A stretch of DNA of 64,000 nucleotides. It comes from Rhexocercosporidium sp. MPI-PUGE-AT-0058. Its lineage: Eukaryota > Ascomycota > Leotiomycetes > Helotiales. The translations under genes and the position numbers were made by a program. The notes below the pieces were generated by a model. It saw only the letters and a list, made by a program, of their open reading frames with translations. It did not search any database and had not been told where the DNA came from. The stretch spans positions 310,001 through 374,000 of the forward strand of contig JAGTJL010000013.1 of NCBI GenBank assembly GCA_020746875.1. Reading direction: 5' to 3'. The number at the start of each line of letters is the position of its first letter. Position 1 is the stretch's first letter. Of this stretch, positions 48,000-59,227 are shown piece by piece.

Positions 48000-50464
48000 A
48001 CAAACTGTCTCGCAGAAACGATCGCGTATATTTGATATGGGGAAGAGAGAAAGGGGGTTGAGGGAATACGATTTTATACCACGCTGGCTGCACATTTCTT
48101 GGGGGAAATGGCTGCATGGACAGAAGGCAGGATATGTGGGTTGGATCGATTGATACCTGGGAATTGGGATTGGATTTGGATTACGAACAAAACATTCGAA
48201 TTGGATTGGATGTTGAATATTTAATGGGTGGAGGAAGCCATTGCTCTGATCAATATATTTTTGAATACACCTGCTTCACACGCTCTTTTGCCTTCCCTCA
48301 TGTCCTTTTCGCCATCCCGTTACTATATTTGTCTCGGTAAGGTTTCCCTCAGTTCTCGTTATTCCTTCGAACTGTCTCTATTGTGCGGGGGTAGGGTAAG
48401 TCGCGCGTCGCGATCGCATCGCAATGTACAAGCTGTTGTTCAGACCTCGGGCTTGGCATACCCATCCTGTCTTCGACCACTCGAGCCTGGCCAGTGGCCT
48501 GCAGCCGCATACGTCAAGCTCCAACTCCAGCCCCAGCTCGACATTATCGGCGCCTTTGGCATTAAGCATCAGCGTTACAGCGTTACATTCAGAATTGCGA
48601 TCACGATCACGATTTGCGATCATATCTCCCAAGTGGCTTGTCCTGCGAACAAGGTTCCCCGCATCCTACATACCTGGGCATACCTATCACCCGTCCAGAT
48701 ATCTCTTCAATAATACACACAATACTCATCTTCGAGTAATTGAGTGATTATCATTTACTTCGTTACTCCCGTAGCGCACTGATAGGCAAGACTACAAGAC
48801 TGCCCAAGTACCTATGTTGTCATCGACCCTCATTCCGTGCGTCTCGTGCATCACTTAGCCCAAGCTACCTAAGGAAATTTGCCTAAGGGAACGGCAGTTG
48901 TGTACTGATCGGCAAAAGTACATCTTGGGTGACGCAAAGGGAGGTTTGGGCTTGAGAGGCTAGAGAGGAGGAGAGGCTTGAGGCTTGAGGCTTGGTGGCT
49001 TGAAAGTTAGATGAGAAGTTTGGAGTTGCGTGACAGGTCTTGGCGCTTGACTTTCTTTGACGTCCTGGCCTCGCTTGTCGATTTGGCTTGACCGACTTGA
49101 TGTGTTTGGGAGGAATCGAGATCACTGGGGATTTTGATGGTCACTTGTCGCTGGAAATGAAATGAAAGGAGATGCGATGCGATGTGTAAGTAGGGACAGA
49201 TCTGGGGGACTGCCTCTGGCATTTCACTAAAGTGTTGCTGGAGTTATCTTGGTGGTTCGATTTGCGTCGAGGATGGAAGGGGGATACTGGATGATAGAGT
49301 ACTTATGAATGTTCTCTTTCATAGCTCTTTATTTGGTTCAGAGGTTCTGAAGAATGGCAAAGTGTGTTAGACTGGATTCGATATATTTTGGTACTTCCTG
49401 GGGATTTGAAATTTGGATCATCGTCTTTACTCGAGACTTGAAATGAGATATCGGCTTCATGAGCGATGTCATGACTTCCTAGACCTGTATGAGCAACTGC
49501 AGGATTGACATCCACCACTGCGATGGGCATTAGAGCTTGACCTAGTAGATAAATCCCCCCTGTACTAATTCTACAGCTATGTTGATTGTGTTTGTTTATT
49601 CAGGGTTACACCAATTTCAAAGTAACGGGACCACATACAAAAGCTCCCCGGTTAAGCCCTCTCCGAACAGATTACAAGACTCACACCAGCTTTTTCCCAG
49701 CCCAAAGCATCGCAGGTTCTATGCCTTGTACTCGAAATTCTAACACACCATATGAACTCTCGCCATCCAAGCATTCAAACACACTCACTCTCTCGTCAAA
49801 ATGACAAGATTTTGGCTAGTGATATGAGATTTAGTTCGCAAAGTTGTGAGACTGATTATGAGATGAGAAGTTTTGCGACGTGCAACAAAACTTTTGTAGG
49901 CGAGGTTGATATTGGTATTCTGGGATTGACATGGAGATTCGTGAATGTGGATTTGTGTGGAGTTTACTTTTCGCCACAGAGGGGGAGAGGGGGAAGGAGG
50001 GAAGCTGATTGGAGTTAGAAGTACGTAGATTTCCATCTTACGGTGGTAGATCTAGGTATTGTGGCGCTAAATCGGATATGAATTATGTAATTCTGAATTT
50101 ACGAGGGGTCTTTTGAACCAAGAGTTGTTGTTGGGAGATGAATTCGCCTCACCAGAATTGAGAGTGTTAATGGGAAGTTCAAAATCGAAATATCTCGCTT
50201 AGCTGACCCCACCAAAACATCATTTATGAGGATAGGATGAAGGATTTCACATCTACCACTCATTCTACATGATACCTTGAACTTAAATTTAACCGGTCTT
50301 TAACTTCAATAATATAATCTGCACGGTATTCAGATATGGTTCTCTCATTCAGCAATTGCCTGTAAACAATCCATAACCTCAGGGTTTCTTCGAACGATCA
50401 TTTCCACACCCTAAGATGTAGAAGGTCCCTTTCAGAATATCTCTTAATGCCCTCACACCTCCAG
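48000..50464. other. Gene-free interval
   Basis: No supported gene. A G/A-rich imperfect repeat of GAGGCTT units lies at about 48950-49005. The left end should hold the 3' region of the transporter gene. Confidence 0.5.
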
Positions 50465-51710
50465 CTAGTTCATTCCGAGAAAGGTAATATATGCTATATA
50501 GCACGTTGTCGAGTTTGTGTTACCATTGACAGTAGCCATGGGTTGTGTTCTTTGCATTCTGAAGTCATCTTTCTTATCGGGACTGCAAAGTCATCAGTTC
50601 AGCTCGAAGAAACAACTCTTCAAAATCCGATTTCAAAGCTTGACTCACATTCCAGTGCACCAATCAGTCTCTCTAGTTTGTGCTTCGATGATGATATTTC
50701 GCCATTCTACAATTCCGAAGTCCCATTTGCCTTCGCCTTGGAGCTCGATGGATAGGATGGCCTAATATCGTCATTATATGCCTGGTTGCATTTTTTTTTT
50801 AGGAGTGGTCTTCTTACTTTGACCAATGGCGGCCATTTCTGCTCTGCTGTTGTTTGTTGCTTTAGTTTGAGACTCATAGAACCTTAACGAACGACTTACT
50901 GTATTTTGTGTCAAAATGACCATCTATAACCAACCCGCCACCAAGAGGTTCAACTCCACTCGCGTGCCCTAGTTCTCCAGGCTGCACTACCCAGTTCTGA
51001 TACCAGTCTTTAGTCTCTGGATTCCATTGATATGTATTGTGAAGTAAATCACCCGGATACACTTAGGAGTTCAGTTAGCTTCGTGATGAGGTCGTTTACT
51101 TGAGAACTTACATCGAGTTCTATTGTCTACGAGATCCATTGCTGGTCTGGGTCTTTCGTTAGTCGGTGCCATTGGGGATGGATGACTGGAGGAACTTACG
51201 CGCAGCACCAGTAGGGGAAGAAATACCACTACCAGAATAGATTAGCTTAGACTGTCCCATAAACCAGTTCTTCGCGGCTTTCAAATTTATCTTGCACAGA
51301 CACTCCAGCACTTGGAATCACGACTCCCGTTTCTTAAAATCTTAATAGCACTCACCGCATTATCAACCGTATCTTTTGGAGGTAAATCCAAATTCGAAAG
51401 GACGTTCTGGAATAAGCAAGACACGGGTTCCGGCTCCAAGCCAGGCCACATCGAGCGAAGACCTTGAACCGAATCGGGATCTGTATCTAGTATCACTGCC
51501 GGGATGAGGAGGGTGCTCTCAAACTGATATTTATTAGTGGAAATGCTGAGAGGTACAGAGGCAGCGTGTTTGCAAACATACCCTGGTGATGGGAGCTTGA
51601 GAATTTATTTCAAGGCCGTAGAATGTGACCTTGGGTGTAGTGTCGGCCATGCTCGAGAAGGCGAGGAGAGCTATTGCCAGTAGACATCTCGCCATCGTAG
51701 GCATTAGCAT
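50465..51710 (-). CDS. Small secreted protein, paralogue B, eqolisin-like layout
   Basis: Eight exons (51710-51582, 51523-51356, 51228-51200, 51146-51112, 51061-50900, 50846-50818, 50761-50649, 50582-50465) give 260 residues. Three are micro-exons of 29, 35 and 29 nt, found by aligning to paralogues A and C; all phases fit. MLMPTMARCLLAIALLAFSS is a signal peptide. Conserved points are W69/G71, LFQNVL (Q82), WYFFPYWCC, LYPGDLL, WDFGIVEWRN (E203) and the final CYIAYITF. N-glycosylation sites occur near the C-terminus. The start is the first ATG of the frame. Function unknown; fold suggestion as for paralogue A. Copy C lies 0.6 kb upstream in the same orientation, so B and C are a tandem pair. 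Confidence 0.75.
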
Positions 51711-52327
51711 ATGTAAAAATGGCTTGGTTATCAAGTTATGATGGCACTTTCAAATGTATCCGTGAAAAGGCACGAAAAGTTCTTGTCTGTTTCTGGGGAT
51801 GCGGTGTGGAGTTTACTTTGTAAATCTAGACAAGCATACAAGAGTACGATTATTTAAAGGTAATAAATTGGTGGCATGATGTAAACATAGTCAAGTGATT
51901 ACTTTAGTCACAGCCCTCAATGTCTCGGGAATAATTGGAACATATGGCCTGCCTCTTAATAACTAGCCTATTCACGAGCTTGTAGACTCGACTCGTACAA
52001 AATCTCCACAAGGAGATAAAGCTTGCAAAATTGACGGTAACATTTCAAAGGTGATCTAAACTGTAAATATTGCTGTACTTAACGCCTTGTCCCTTGCTAT
52101 AGATTCCTCCACGTACATCGTCGAGCTTACAGCAATGTTCCGGAGTACAACAGCGGGGTAAATATTACCTCGCCAAAAGGGGCTTAAGCGAACAGCTGGC
52201 AAATATATCCCCCCGTCAACAATCCCGACAATCGTTCTTAACGTCCACGCAGCATGAAACCTGAGAAGAGTTCAGGAGACAAATTATGTAGAAAGATTGT
52301 ACAGGACTCCCTCCGACATTCCGCGCT
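51711..52327. other. Intergenic, between tandem secreted-protein genes B and C
   Basis: No gene is seen. This AT-rich 617-nt stretch should contain the promoter of copy B and the 3' end of copy C. Confidence 0.5.
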
Positions 52328-53694
52328 CTACAAATCGCCCCTCTCGCCAAGAAACGTAAAGCTGGCAAAGTAGCAGGTCGTAGTATTCCTTTCCGGGTCA
52401 ACAGCAGCGACAGGATCGGAGCTAGTCCAATTGAACTGTCCATTTCCGTCTGGTCTGTTACAGTGTTAGTCAAAGACATAGGGACTACTACATTCGTGAT
52501 TTTGAAAGGGGAAAAGGTACTCCACAACTTACAGTCTAGTGCACCATTCTGTAGTAATTGTCTCTGCCTCAACCATGATATTCTTCCACTTCACGACACC
52601 GAAGTCCCAGGAACCTGGTGGCGGTGTTTGGATTGCGAGAATTGCCTACGATGATTAGAACTCGCAATGTAGGGAGAGAAGGGTAGTGCGTACCTGGTCC
52701 ATTGGCGGTCGACCATTAACAACTATGGGATGTTAGCATCTCCCTCTCGTGAGTTCAGAGTTATACGGAGCAGAGTCTTTTTTATAAAGAAATACCATAG
52801 GTATTGTCGATACCTCCACCCGTCGTGAAACATCCTCCATTAGGATGTATTCCGCTTCCATTGCCAGCTGGACCGGGCTGGACAAGCCAGTTATCGGAGT
52901 ATTCAGCGGATTGTGGATTCCCTAAACAGAAGAAGACTAGATAAGCAGGGTATAAAGGACTTCTTGAGTGTGGAATGAGCTGCGTAAAGCACATTCGTGG
53001 ATGGCGAGAAAAAGTGTCTTGTGTACTTACACTGAAATAGAGATGTCACAGAATCTTCGGGGTACACTGTGCGTTCTTAGTGTCTTCTTGACCTCAGAGT
53101 GACTGAGATGGTAGCTTTATTTGAACATTCACGTCTTGTTCGAAAAGGCGCCAGGTCTTGGCTTGGTCTAGACAACTGGTCAGTATCATCCATCGAGGGG
53201 GGGTTGAATTTTTACCGGCAGCACCATTCCGGGACAAAATAGCACTACCCGAAGTCAGCACACATAAGTAAAAACGAAGTCTTCAACTATGAAACATGGA
53301 TGAAATTTGTCTTCTCGTACAAGCGTGGCAACTTACAGCCCTATCAACGGTACTATTAGGGTATGTATTCTGGTTCAAAAGGACATTTTGGAGTACACTG
53401 GAGAAGCCTGTTGATTGTAGACCAGCCCACACAGATCTCAAAGCTCGACTTGACGATGAAACATTGCGCGCTGGAGAAACAGCGGGAATAATCAAGGTAC
53501 TCTCGAACTATTCCTGTGTCAGGCGTTAGTTTTTGTGGCTTGAGTCTGGGGCGTTCTTACCCGAGTAATGCGCCTGGGGTATCGATCTAGATTGCACTAA
53601 ATGAGCCAACACTCATGATAGCTTGGGGAAGGGCTATGACATAGTGGAAGATAGAAGTCATAAAAAGATTGAGTAAGATGGTAAGATAATGCAT
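52328..53694 (-). pseudogene. Small secreted protein, paralogue C, damaged first exon
   Basis: Exons 53507-53337, 53244-53216, 53167-53133, 53066-53031, 52921-52796, 52722-52694, 52645-52533 and 52454-52328 read cleanly with the same phases as copy B, plus one extra intron (52922-53030). They encode FESTLIIP, VWAGLQ...VLQNVL, YFVPEWCC, LYPEDS and WDFGVVKWKN, then a C-terminus with TTTCYFASF. The first exon is the problem: a signal peptide from ATG 53694 (MHYLTILLNLFMTSIF...) leads to an in-frame TAG, while the frame that ends in ITR before FESTL is shifted. A weak 44-nt intron could bypass this but would delete the likely signal-cleavage region. The residue matching Glu199 of A is Lys. Confidence 0.6.
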
Positions 53695-54149
53695 CGCTAA
53701 GAAATATGCGTCAACTCAAACACTGTTTGTAGGAGGGATTCAGGATATTGTGAAACCTTCTGTTGTAAGCTAGATGTTTTGAATTTGAGTGTTTTGTGAA
53801 GCAAGTAATGAGGCAATTCTGAACGGAACCTTTAGACTTTATATTAACAAAGTAGAAATTTAGAATGATGATTGTCTGTTATAGCAAAGCCACATTAGCA
53901 GACGGGAATTTTTTTGGTTCAAACATTCGATTCACAGACTTGCAGCAACTCACTAAAACAGTCACAAACTTGTGAGACAAATCACATTAACTGTCAATAT
54001 TGATATTTAGCTGGCAACAAAAGCTGCCAGACTGCGTTTGGAGTCAAAGGGTAGACATGGGTTGCTGAAGTGGTATCCATACGATATGAAAGCTCTCTGT
54101 GATATTTGACAACCTGTATAAGATTGGTAATAAACTCTGAATTCCATCC
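53695..54149. other. Intergenic, no gene seen
   Basis: This AT-rich stretch between copy C and the next minus-strand remnant has only short frames. Confidence 0.45.
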
Positions 54150-54658
54150 TCAAGGTTCCAGGTCCTTCCTTTCCACCTCCACTGTCCCATTCCGCATGCC
54201 ACACACCAAATCTCGCAAGTCTTCCAGATTAAACTTCTCCAAAGTCGTCAAATTGAACCAATGTCTACAATGAAAGCCAAGAGGAATTTCGTACCACGGT
54301 GTACCCCATCCCAGACATGATTTCCTCAACTTGTCTCTCCGATCCGCAATGGCAACAGCTCCAGTAACCATCCACTTCTGGATTGGCTCGTCCTCGGTTC
54401 GTGCCAGATATTGGAAGACTAGATCCGTTGCGTCCCATGATTGAAAAGCTTCGAGCTCGGTTTTCTGGGAGTAAAAGCCGACGAAGAGTTCAAAGCACTC
54501 TGCTCTATTGGTACCGTCCCATGAGTTTAGGATTCTTCCATGCGTTGACTGTTGTAGCTCGTTTTCAGAGTGTATCTGCCTAGAGCGACAGAGAGTTGGG
54601 CGAGGTGGAGGAAGAAACAGAAGATGAAAATCTTAACAAAAATCAAGGTTTTGGGCAT
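54150..54658 (-). pseudogene. Secreted-protein gene broken by a frameshift
   Basis: An ATG at 54658 opens a strong signal peptide (MPKTLIFVKIFIFCFFLHLA) that runs to SVALGRYTL and stops after 44 residues. A second frame, overlapping it by about 60 nt, then stays open for roughly 140 codons to 54150, with protein-like content such as HGRILNSWDGTNRAECFELF and FQSWDATDLVFQYLAR. It has no ATG of its own before the signal-peptide region. No phase-compatible intron joins them. A single small indel near 54560-54590 would explain everything. The family is not recognised; size and signal fit a small secreted protein. Confidence 0.45.
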
Positions 54659-55291
54659 TGTCCTTTGAGTCTATCAATACCGTGTAACTTGATGTTTGTT
54701 TCCACCTTCCAGTGTTGGCAGTGTATGATAATATTAATAAGTTTGAAATTCTGGGTTGTTATAATTTGTGGTTCAGTCGATAAAAATCTGTGTCATGAAG
54801 TTGGGGTAAGTAGATTGGAAGGAAGACAGCTGCACTAGTTGGGGCCAGTTGGGGCGTCATTAATGCTACCCGCAATAGAATTTAGAAGGCTCAGAGAGCT
54901 AGTTTGGCTTGTGGAGTCTGGAAGCTAAATTCGGACCCGTTCATCGTACCTCACTTAGAAATCAAACTTAAATGTATCACGTGAAGCCATCTTTGGAGAT
55001 GAAACTGAAAACTTGGGGTTTGTTAAGCATGACTCGGGAGCAAATTCTGGCGAGTCTCTGAGCTCTATAATGACTAGTTTGGATTTCCAGAGAAGATGAA
55101 TGACTCCACCGAGAGACCTTTTCCGACTCAGGAATAGATGGCTATTTGTCACTCCTGCTCGCTGATGTGAGCCAACTGGTGATGAACTTTAACTTCAAGA
55201 TGGAGATGACACTTAAAATAAATCTAGAATCAGAATAAGTCAGAGGCAGGATACCTAGAATTATATAAATCGTTTCCTCTGCCGAAGAATC
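54659..55291. other. Intergenic, no gene seen
   Basis: AT-rich sequence with no protein-like frames; probably contains the promoters of the flanking genes or remnants. Confidence 0.45.
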
Positions 55292-55910
55292 ATGCCTCCC
55301 ATCCAACCTTCCAGCTCTCACTTGGGGAACAATCTACATTTGGAGACTTTAAACTGTTCAGACGGAAGCCCACAACTCCAATTGAAGCTTTTCAGAATGG
55401 AGAATGATACGCAGCGCTTGCCAGATTGCACGAAGGAAAGCCTACAGTATCTCGAATTGACCAAAAACTGTAGCCAAGTAACTCTCGATCCCAAGTTCCC
55501 TAAACTAAGAAGCTATTCCCCAGCATCAAAAGCATCGGATGAGTCTCAGTATCTTGCACCTTCTCCAATGGTAATAGGCTCACCAGCATTGTCTCAATTG
55601 AAAAGGAAAAGAGGGCTCGTGGACCTCGGCCAACTGGCTATTGAAAAGCCATACGGCAAGAATCCATTCACACCACCGAAATCTCAGTCACCCCAATCAA
55701 AGAAAATGACGAACACTTCGCCTTTCACCCACCAAAGAGACGAGAGTTCGAAATCAGATCTCGAGGTTCCGATCAGATAGCAGCAGCTCCTTAGATGAAT
55801 TTGAGCTTGTTCCAAATCATGATTTGGTGAAAGAACCCAAAATGGATACGGACGAGAAAATCCTTCAGCAATTGCTTTCTTCAGCTGTGATGCAATCAGG
55901 GATGATCTAA
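55292..55910 (+). pseudogene. Unknown protein whose coding signal changes frame twice
   Basis: An ATG frame runs 162 codons (to 55780) with a nuclear-type, Ser/Pro/Lys-rich composition (SQLKRKRGLVDLGQL, NPFTPPKS). Near 55680 the natural-looking sequence moves to another frame (ISVTPIKENDEHFAFHPPKR). Near 55770 it moves to the third frame (SLDEFELVPNHDLVKEP and DEKILQQLLSSAV), which ends at 55910. No introns fit at either switch. The acidic DEFELVPNHD block reads as genuine protein sequence. I interpret this as a gene with two indels, or as poor sequence; the shorter 162-residue ORF could also be real. Family unknown. Confidence 0.35.
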
Positions 55911-56748
55911 ACCCCGAGTTTGTATTGCACATGGGAGTATAAGCTAACACTCCCCATATGGACTCTAGGAAAGCCCCCGAAAAAAGCAACTCAGGCATCA
56001 CAGCCGAATAACGAGAAGAAGGGCGAGAGCAACAGTGACAAGACAAACACACAGCAAGAGAGTACAGAGGAGGGTGGGAGCAAAGAAGCCCCCACCAAAC
56101 AGAGCAAAGACGATGAAGACGATGAGAGAGATCCTCCTTGCGGGGAAGATAAAAATAGGAAGCGTGACAATGAGCAAAAGAGCAAGGACTGGGAGGAGGC
56201 CAAAAGGCGAGCGCAAGGCCGCTGGATGTGTGTGAGTACAACCCTTTCCCCCTTTTCACATATACACACACTGAAAGTTCTCAGCATATGTACAAACTAG
56301 GCACAGCTAGTAGCCCACCACTAATCACGATCAATCATGAAAGCACACGCAAGTGCAGGATGGCAGCATGCGGACGCCATGACCACTACCAGTGCAGCTA
56401 ATGCCCTGCCATTGGCAATTACAATGAGGACGTCATCATACATTACTTCTATGATGAGATCAGAAACAACCGCGCGGAGTAAGGCACATGAGAGGAGAAC
56501 AAGAGACGGGGGTTGCAATGATTTTAGCTTACTCTTACTTGTTTTTTATAGCATGGATGTTGAATTAGAATGCGCAGAATTCCCACTATTTCCCTTACCC
56601 GTAGTGGCAGTGAATTGCAAAAATTTGAGTTGAATGCATGAAGAAAACGGAGGCCACTTGAAGCAGAGAGGAAGGAAGAAGTAACAAGGATTTTACACTC
56701 ACGGGCAAGAAACAGGAACCATGATACAGTGATCGCATTTTTCTTCAG
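55911..56748. other. Mostly non-coding, one low-confidence charged ORF
   Basis: A plus-strand frame at about 55920-56230 is rich in Lys, Glu, Asp, Ser and Gln (KKGESNSDKTNTQQ, KDDEDDERDPP) and ends near a GTGAGT donor at 56231. It might be an exon of an unrecognised gene, but no partner exon was found. Confidence 0.25.
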
Positions 56749-58696
56749 TCATGAAGAGCTGCTGCCGCTGCTCTCAGCCTCCGTCTGTTCTTCCTCGCCT
56801 CCTTGACCTCCCGCAAGCACCTCCTCCTCAATCTCGTCCTCAACGTCAACATCCCAATCTTCCTCACTTTCACTAGCTTTTCTTTTCTTCCTTTCTTTCT
56901 TATACCTCCCCCTCGGAGGAACAGCTCTCTTCAATGGCTTCAAAAAGCCATCAATATGCACCGCCCCATGCATTTCCTCATCACTCGGCAAGATGTAATC
57001 CTCAAAATCTTCCTTTTGGATCTTGTGCCCCCGCTGAAGATGTCTCTTCATGGCATACGTATCCCGGAAGCCATGTACTCTCCTCGGACAAGCGGGAATA
57101 GGGCAAAAGACCGCTTGCCTGGAATGAATGGACATAGTGCGTAAATCAGGCTTGATATCTGGTTCTGACCCAGAATCGGACCCCGAATCCTCATCTTCAC
57201 TCGAAGAAGAAAAATCGACCATACCATCATCCTCGAAATCTGGAACTAATTCCGGCTCATACCTCACAAACTCATCCTTTCCCTCCCTCTCCGCAAATGG
57301 TACCTCCACCAACCGTCTCATCACCATTGCTTCCCCAAACAAGTCCGCACATCTCCTGGCTGCACGTTCCAAAACCTCACTCTCAAAGCCTACTAACGCC
57401 GCGACTCCAAGCACCTCACTCCAGTCCCTCAAACCCAATTTCTTCCGCCTATAAACCTTCCACTCCCCAGATGTAGCCCGTCTAGCTGGCGCGCTCCTCG
57501 AACGTTCTCTTCCTCTTTGCGGAGAAGGTGATTTAGGCGATTTCATCTCGGCAGGCGGTGCGAATACTGGGAGGGGCTTCTTCTGGATGCGCGCTATACG
57601 AATGAGGTAGTCTTGTTGTGTTTCTCCTTCAAGCCGCTCGTACACCTTTTTTGGACGGCCGAGGTGTGTAGTTTTGGTGCGTAGGAGGTCGGCCTGGTCA
57701 GGTTTCTGGGGCTCGAGGTCTACAAAGGGGTTGATATCTGCTTTGGAGCGGTTTGGTAGGTTTGCAAATTTCCTAGGTCGGCCTCTTGGTTGTTTTGACG
57801 GCGATCTTTGACCTTGTTCAGAGAACGTGGTGTCGGCGAGGGATTCGTCGTCTGTGGTTCCAGCATCGGACTGTGAGTAGCGATGGCAGGTCTTTCGGGC
57901 ATGGTGGAGAGCTATAAGGACTTCGTCAAGTTTGGAAAGTGTGTGTCGAATTGAAGGGCGGAGGAGAACTCGCGATCGCTCGTCGTCTGCTGATACTACT
58001 GGCTTCATTCGTGCTTCGACTTGAGGGGATTTGGGGTCTTCTTTGATGACGGGTTCGTCGTTCGATGAATCGTGATATTCGCTTCCTGTGCTGTCCATAT
58101 CCTCCTCGAGCACAACGGTGGCCTTAGTCTTCCCTTTGTTTGTGTAGATGTCCTCCGCTGCCTCTTCACGACTTTCAAATCTCTCCTTTGCGAACTTGAG
58201 CGTAACCCCCATCAAGATGTCCTCCAATTCCCGACTCGGCGCACCATCATCCTCCGCTTTGAAAGTATACTCCTCAAAGGGCTTTATCGGACCAATCTGC
58301 TCTCCTGTTCGCGGTACATCCTCAGGTGGTAATGGCCATGCCGTCCATCCTTTCGGAGGTTTGAAGGCCTGGTCTTCTTCTGGTATGCCGGGAAAGTCGT
58401 TGATTGATCCGAGTCCGCCCTGATATTTGTTAGCATTGATTCAGAGACTGAGCAGTATGCATCTATACCTCGGGTCTCTCGAGTTCTCGCGCGCGTCGTT
58501 TCAGCGCATGCGCGTTGAACAAATGGATGCTCAAATCTCCGTTCCGGAGCGTGTCTAAACTGGCAGCCAGACCACGCTCTTGCTCGGTGAGAGACTGCCA
58601 TGAGGTCGGCGGGCCTGTCCAGCGGTTCGGACGCGCATGTTCGTGATCATTATCCGAAGCTGAGGCGCTGGAACTGTTGTAGTCGAGGTCAGACAT
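56749..58696 (-). CDS. rrn9: RNA polymerase I-specific transcription initiation factor Rrn9
   Basis: Two exons (58696-58469, 58419-56749; 49-nt intron) give 632 residues. The N-terminal 75 residues (NRWTGPPTSWQSLTEQERGL, then DLSIHLFNAHALKRRA) are the Rrn9 domain. In yeast Rrn9 is part of the upstream activation factor at rDNA promoters in the nucleolus. The rest is charged and low in complexity, with GRPRKF and LGRPKKVYERL AT-hook-like patches, acidic stretches, a C2H2-like element (CPIPACPRRVHGF...MKRHLQRGH, about residues 515-545) and an Asp/Glu/Ser-rich tail. Fungal orthologues are longer than the yeast protein, so this length is acceptable. Confidence 0.82.
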
Positions 58697-59227
58697 TGCT
58701 GGCCATGTTGATGACCGATTTGAATTTGGCGAGGCTGAAAAAGTTTGGAGTTCTGCACCACGGAGTTAGTGAGGGGCAAGGCTGGAAGTGACAACCAATC
58801 AAACGCCGTGACATCTCACACAGTCACTACTTAAATATATCTACATTTTTGTTTACAATTAATAGCAAGTTAGACGATCATGTATGTAATCAGATTGAAG
58901 TCAAATCTGGTTTTGCTGGAGTATCGGTACTATCTAGTTTTGAGGCCAACAAGTGACACGCGCATTCTATTGGCTGGTCCAGACTTGTAAACATGGGCGA
59001 ACCGAAAAACCCCTTTCCAGCTAACCCAGTCCGTCTCAGCAACGCCAGATAGTCCATCACCGGCTTTGATTCACCGTGTTCCAGCCCATACATGCTATCC
59101 GCCGTCATGACGTGCCAAGCCCCAACCCTTAGCTTCATTTCTGTACCATTCCTCATGAAGCTCCCACAATGATCACCCTTTCTCAAAAGTTCCAAATACC
59201 ATCCAATACCTCACATCCCAACTCATC
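58697..59227. other. Intergenic, divergent promoter
   Basis: Lies between the divergently transcribed Rrn9 gene and the gene at 59228. A 101-codon minus-strand frame (58890-59195) is open but has no recognisable feature, and its first codon is TTG. Confidence 0.45.

Noticed and set aside
55684..56271. 195-codon minus-strand ORF rich in Ser/Leu/Cys
   Set aside because: It is opposite a Lys/Glu-rich plus-strand stretch; the composition is that of an antisense shadow and no motif is present.
58890..59195. 101-codon minus-strand frame
   Set aside because: It begins at TTG, has no recognisable domain and lies wholly in the divergent promoter between rrn9 and the 59228 gene. A small gene is possible but unsupported.
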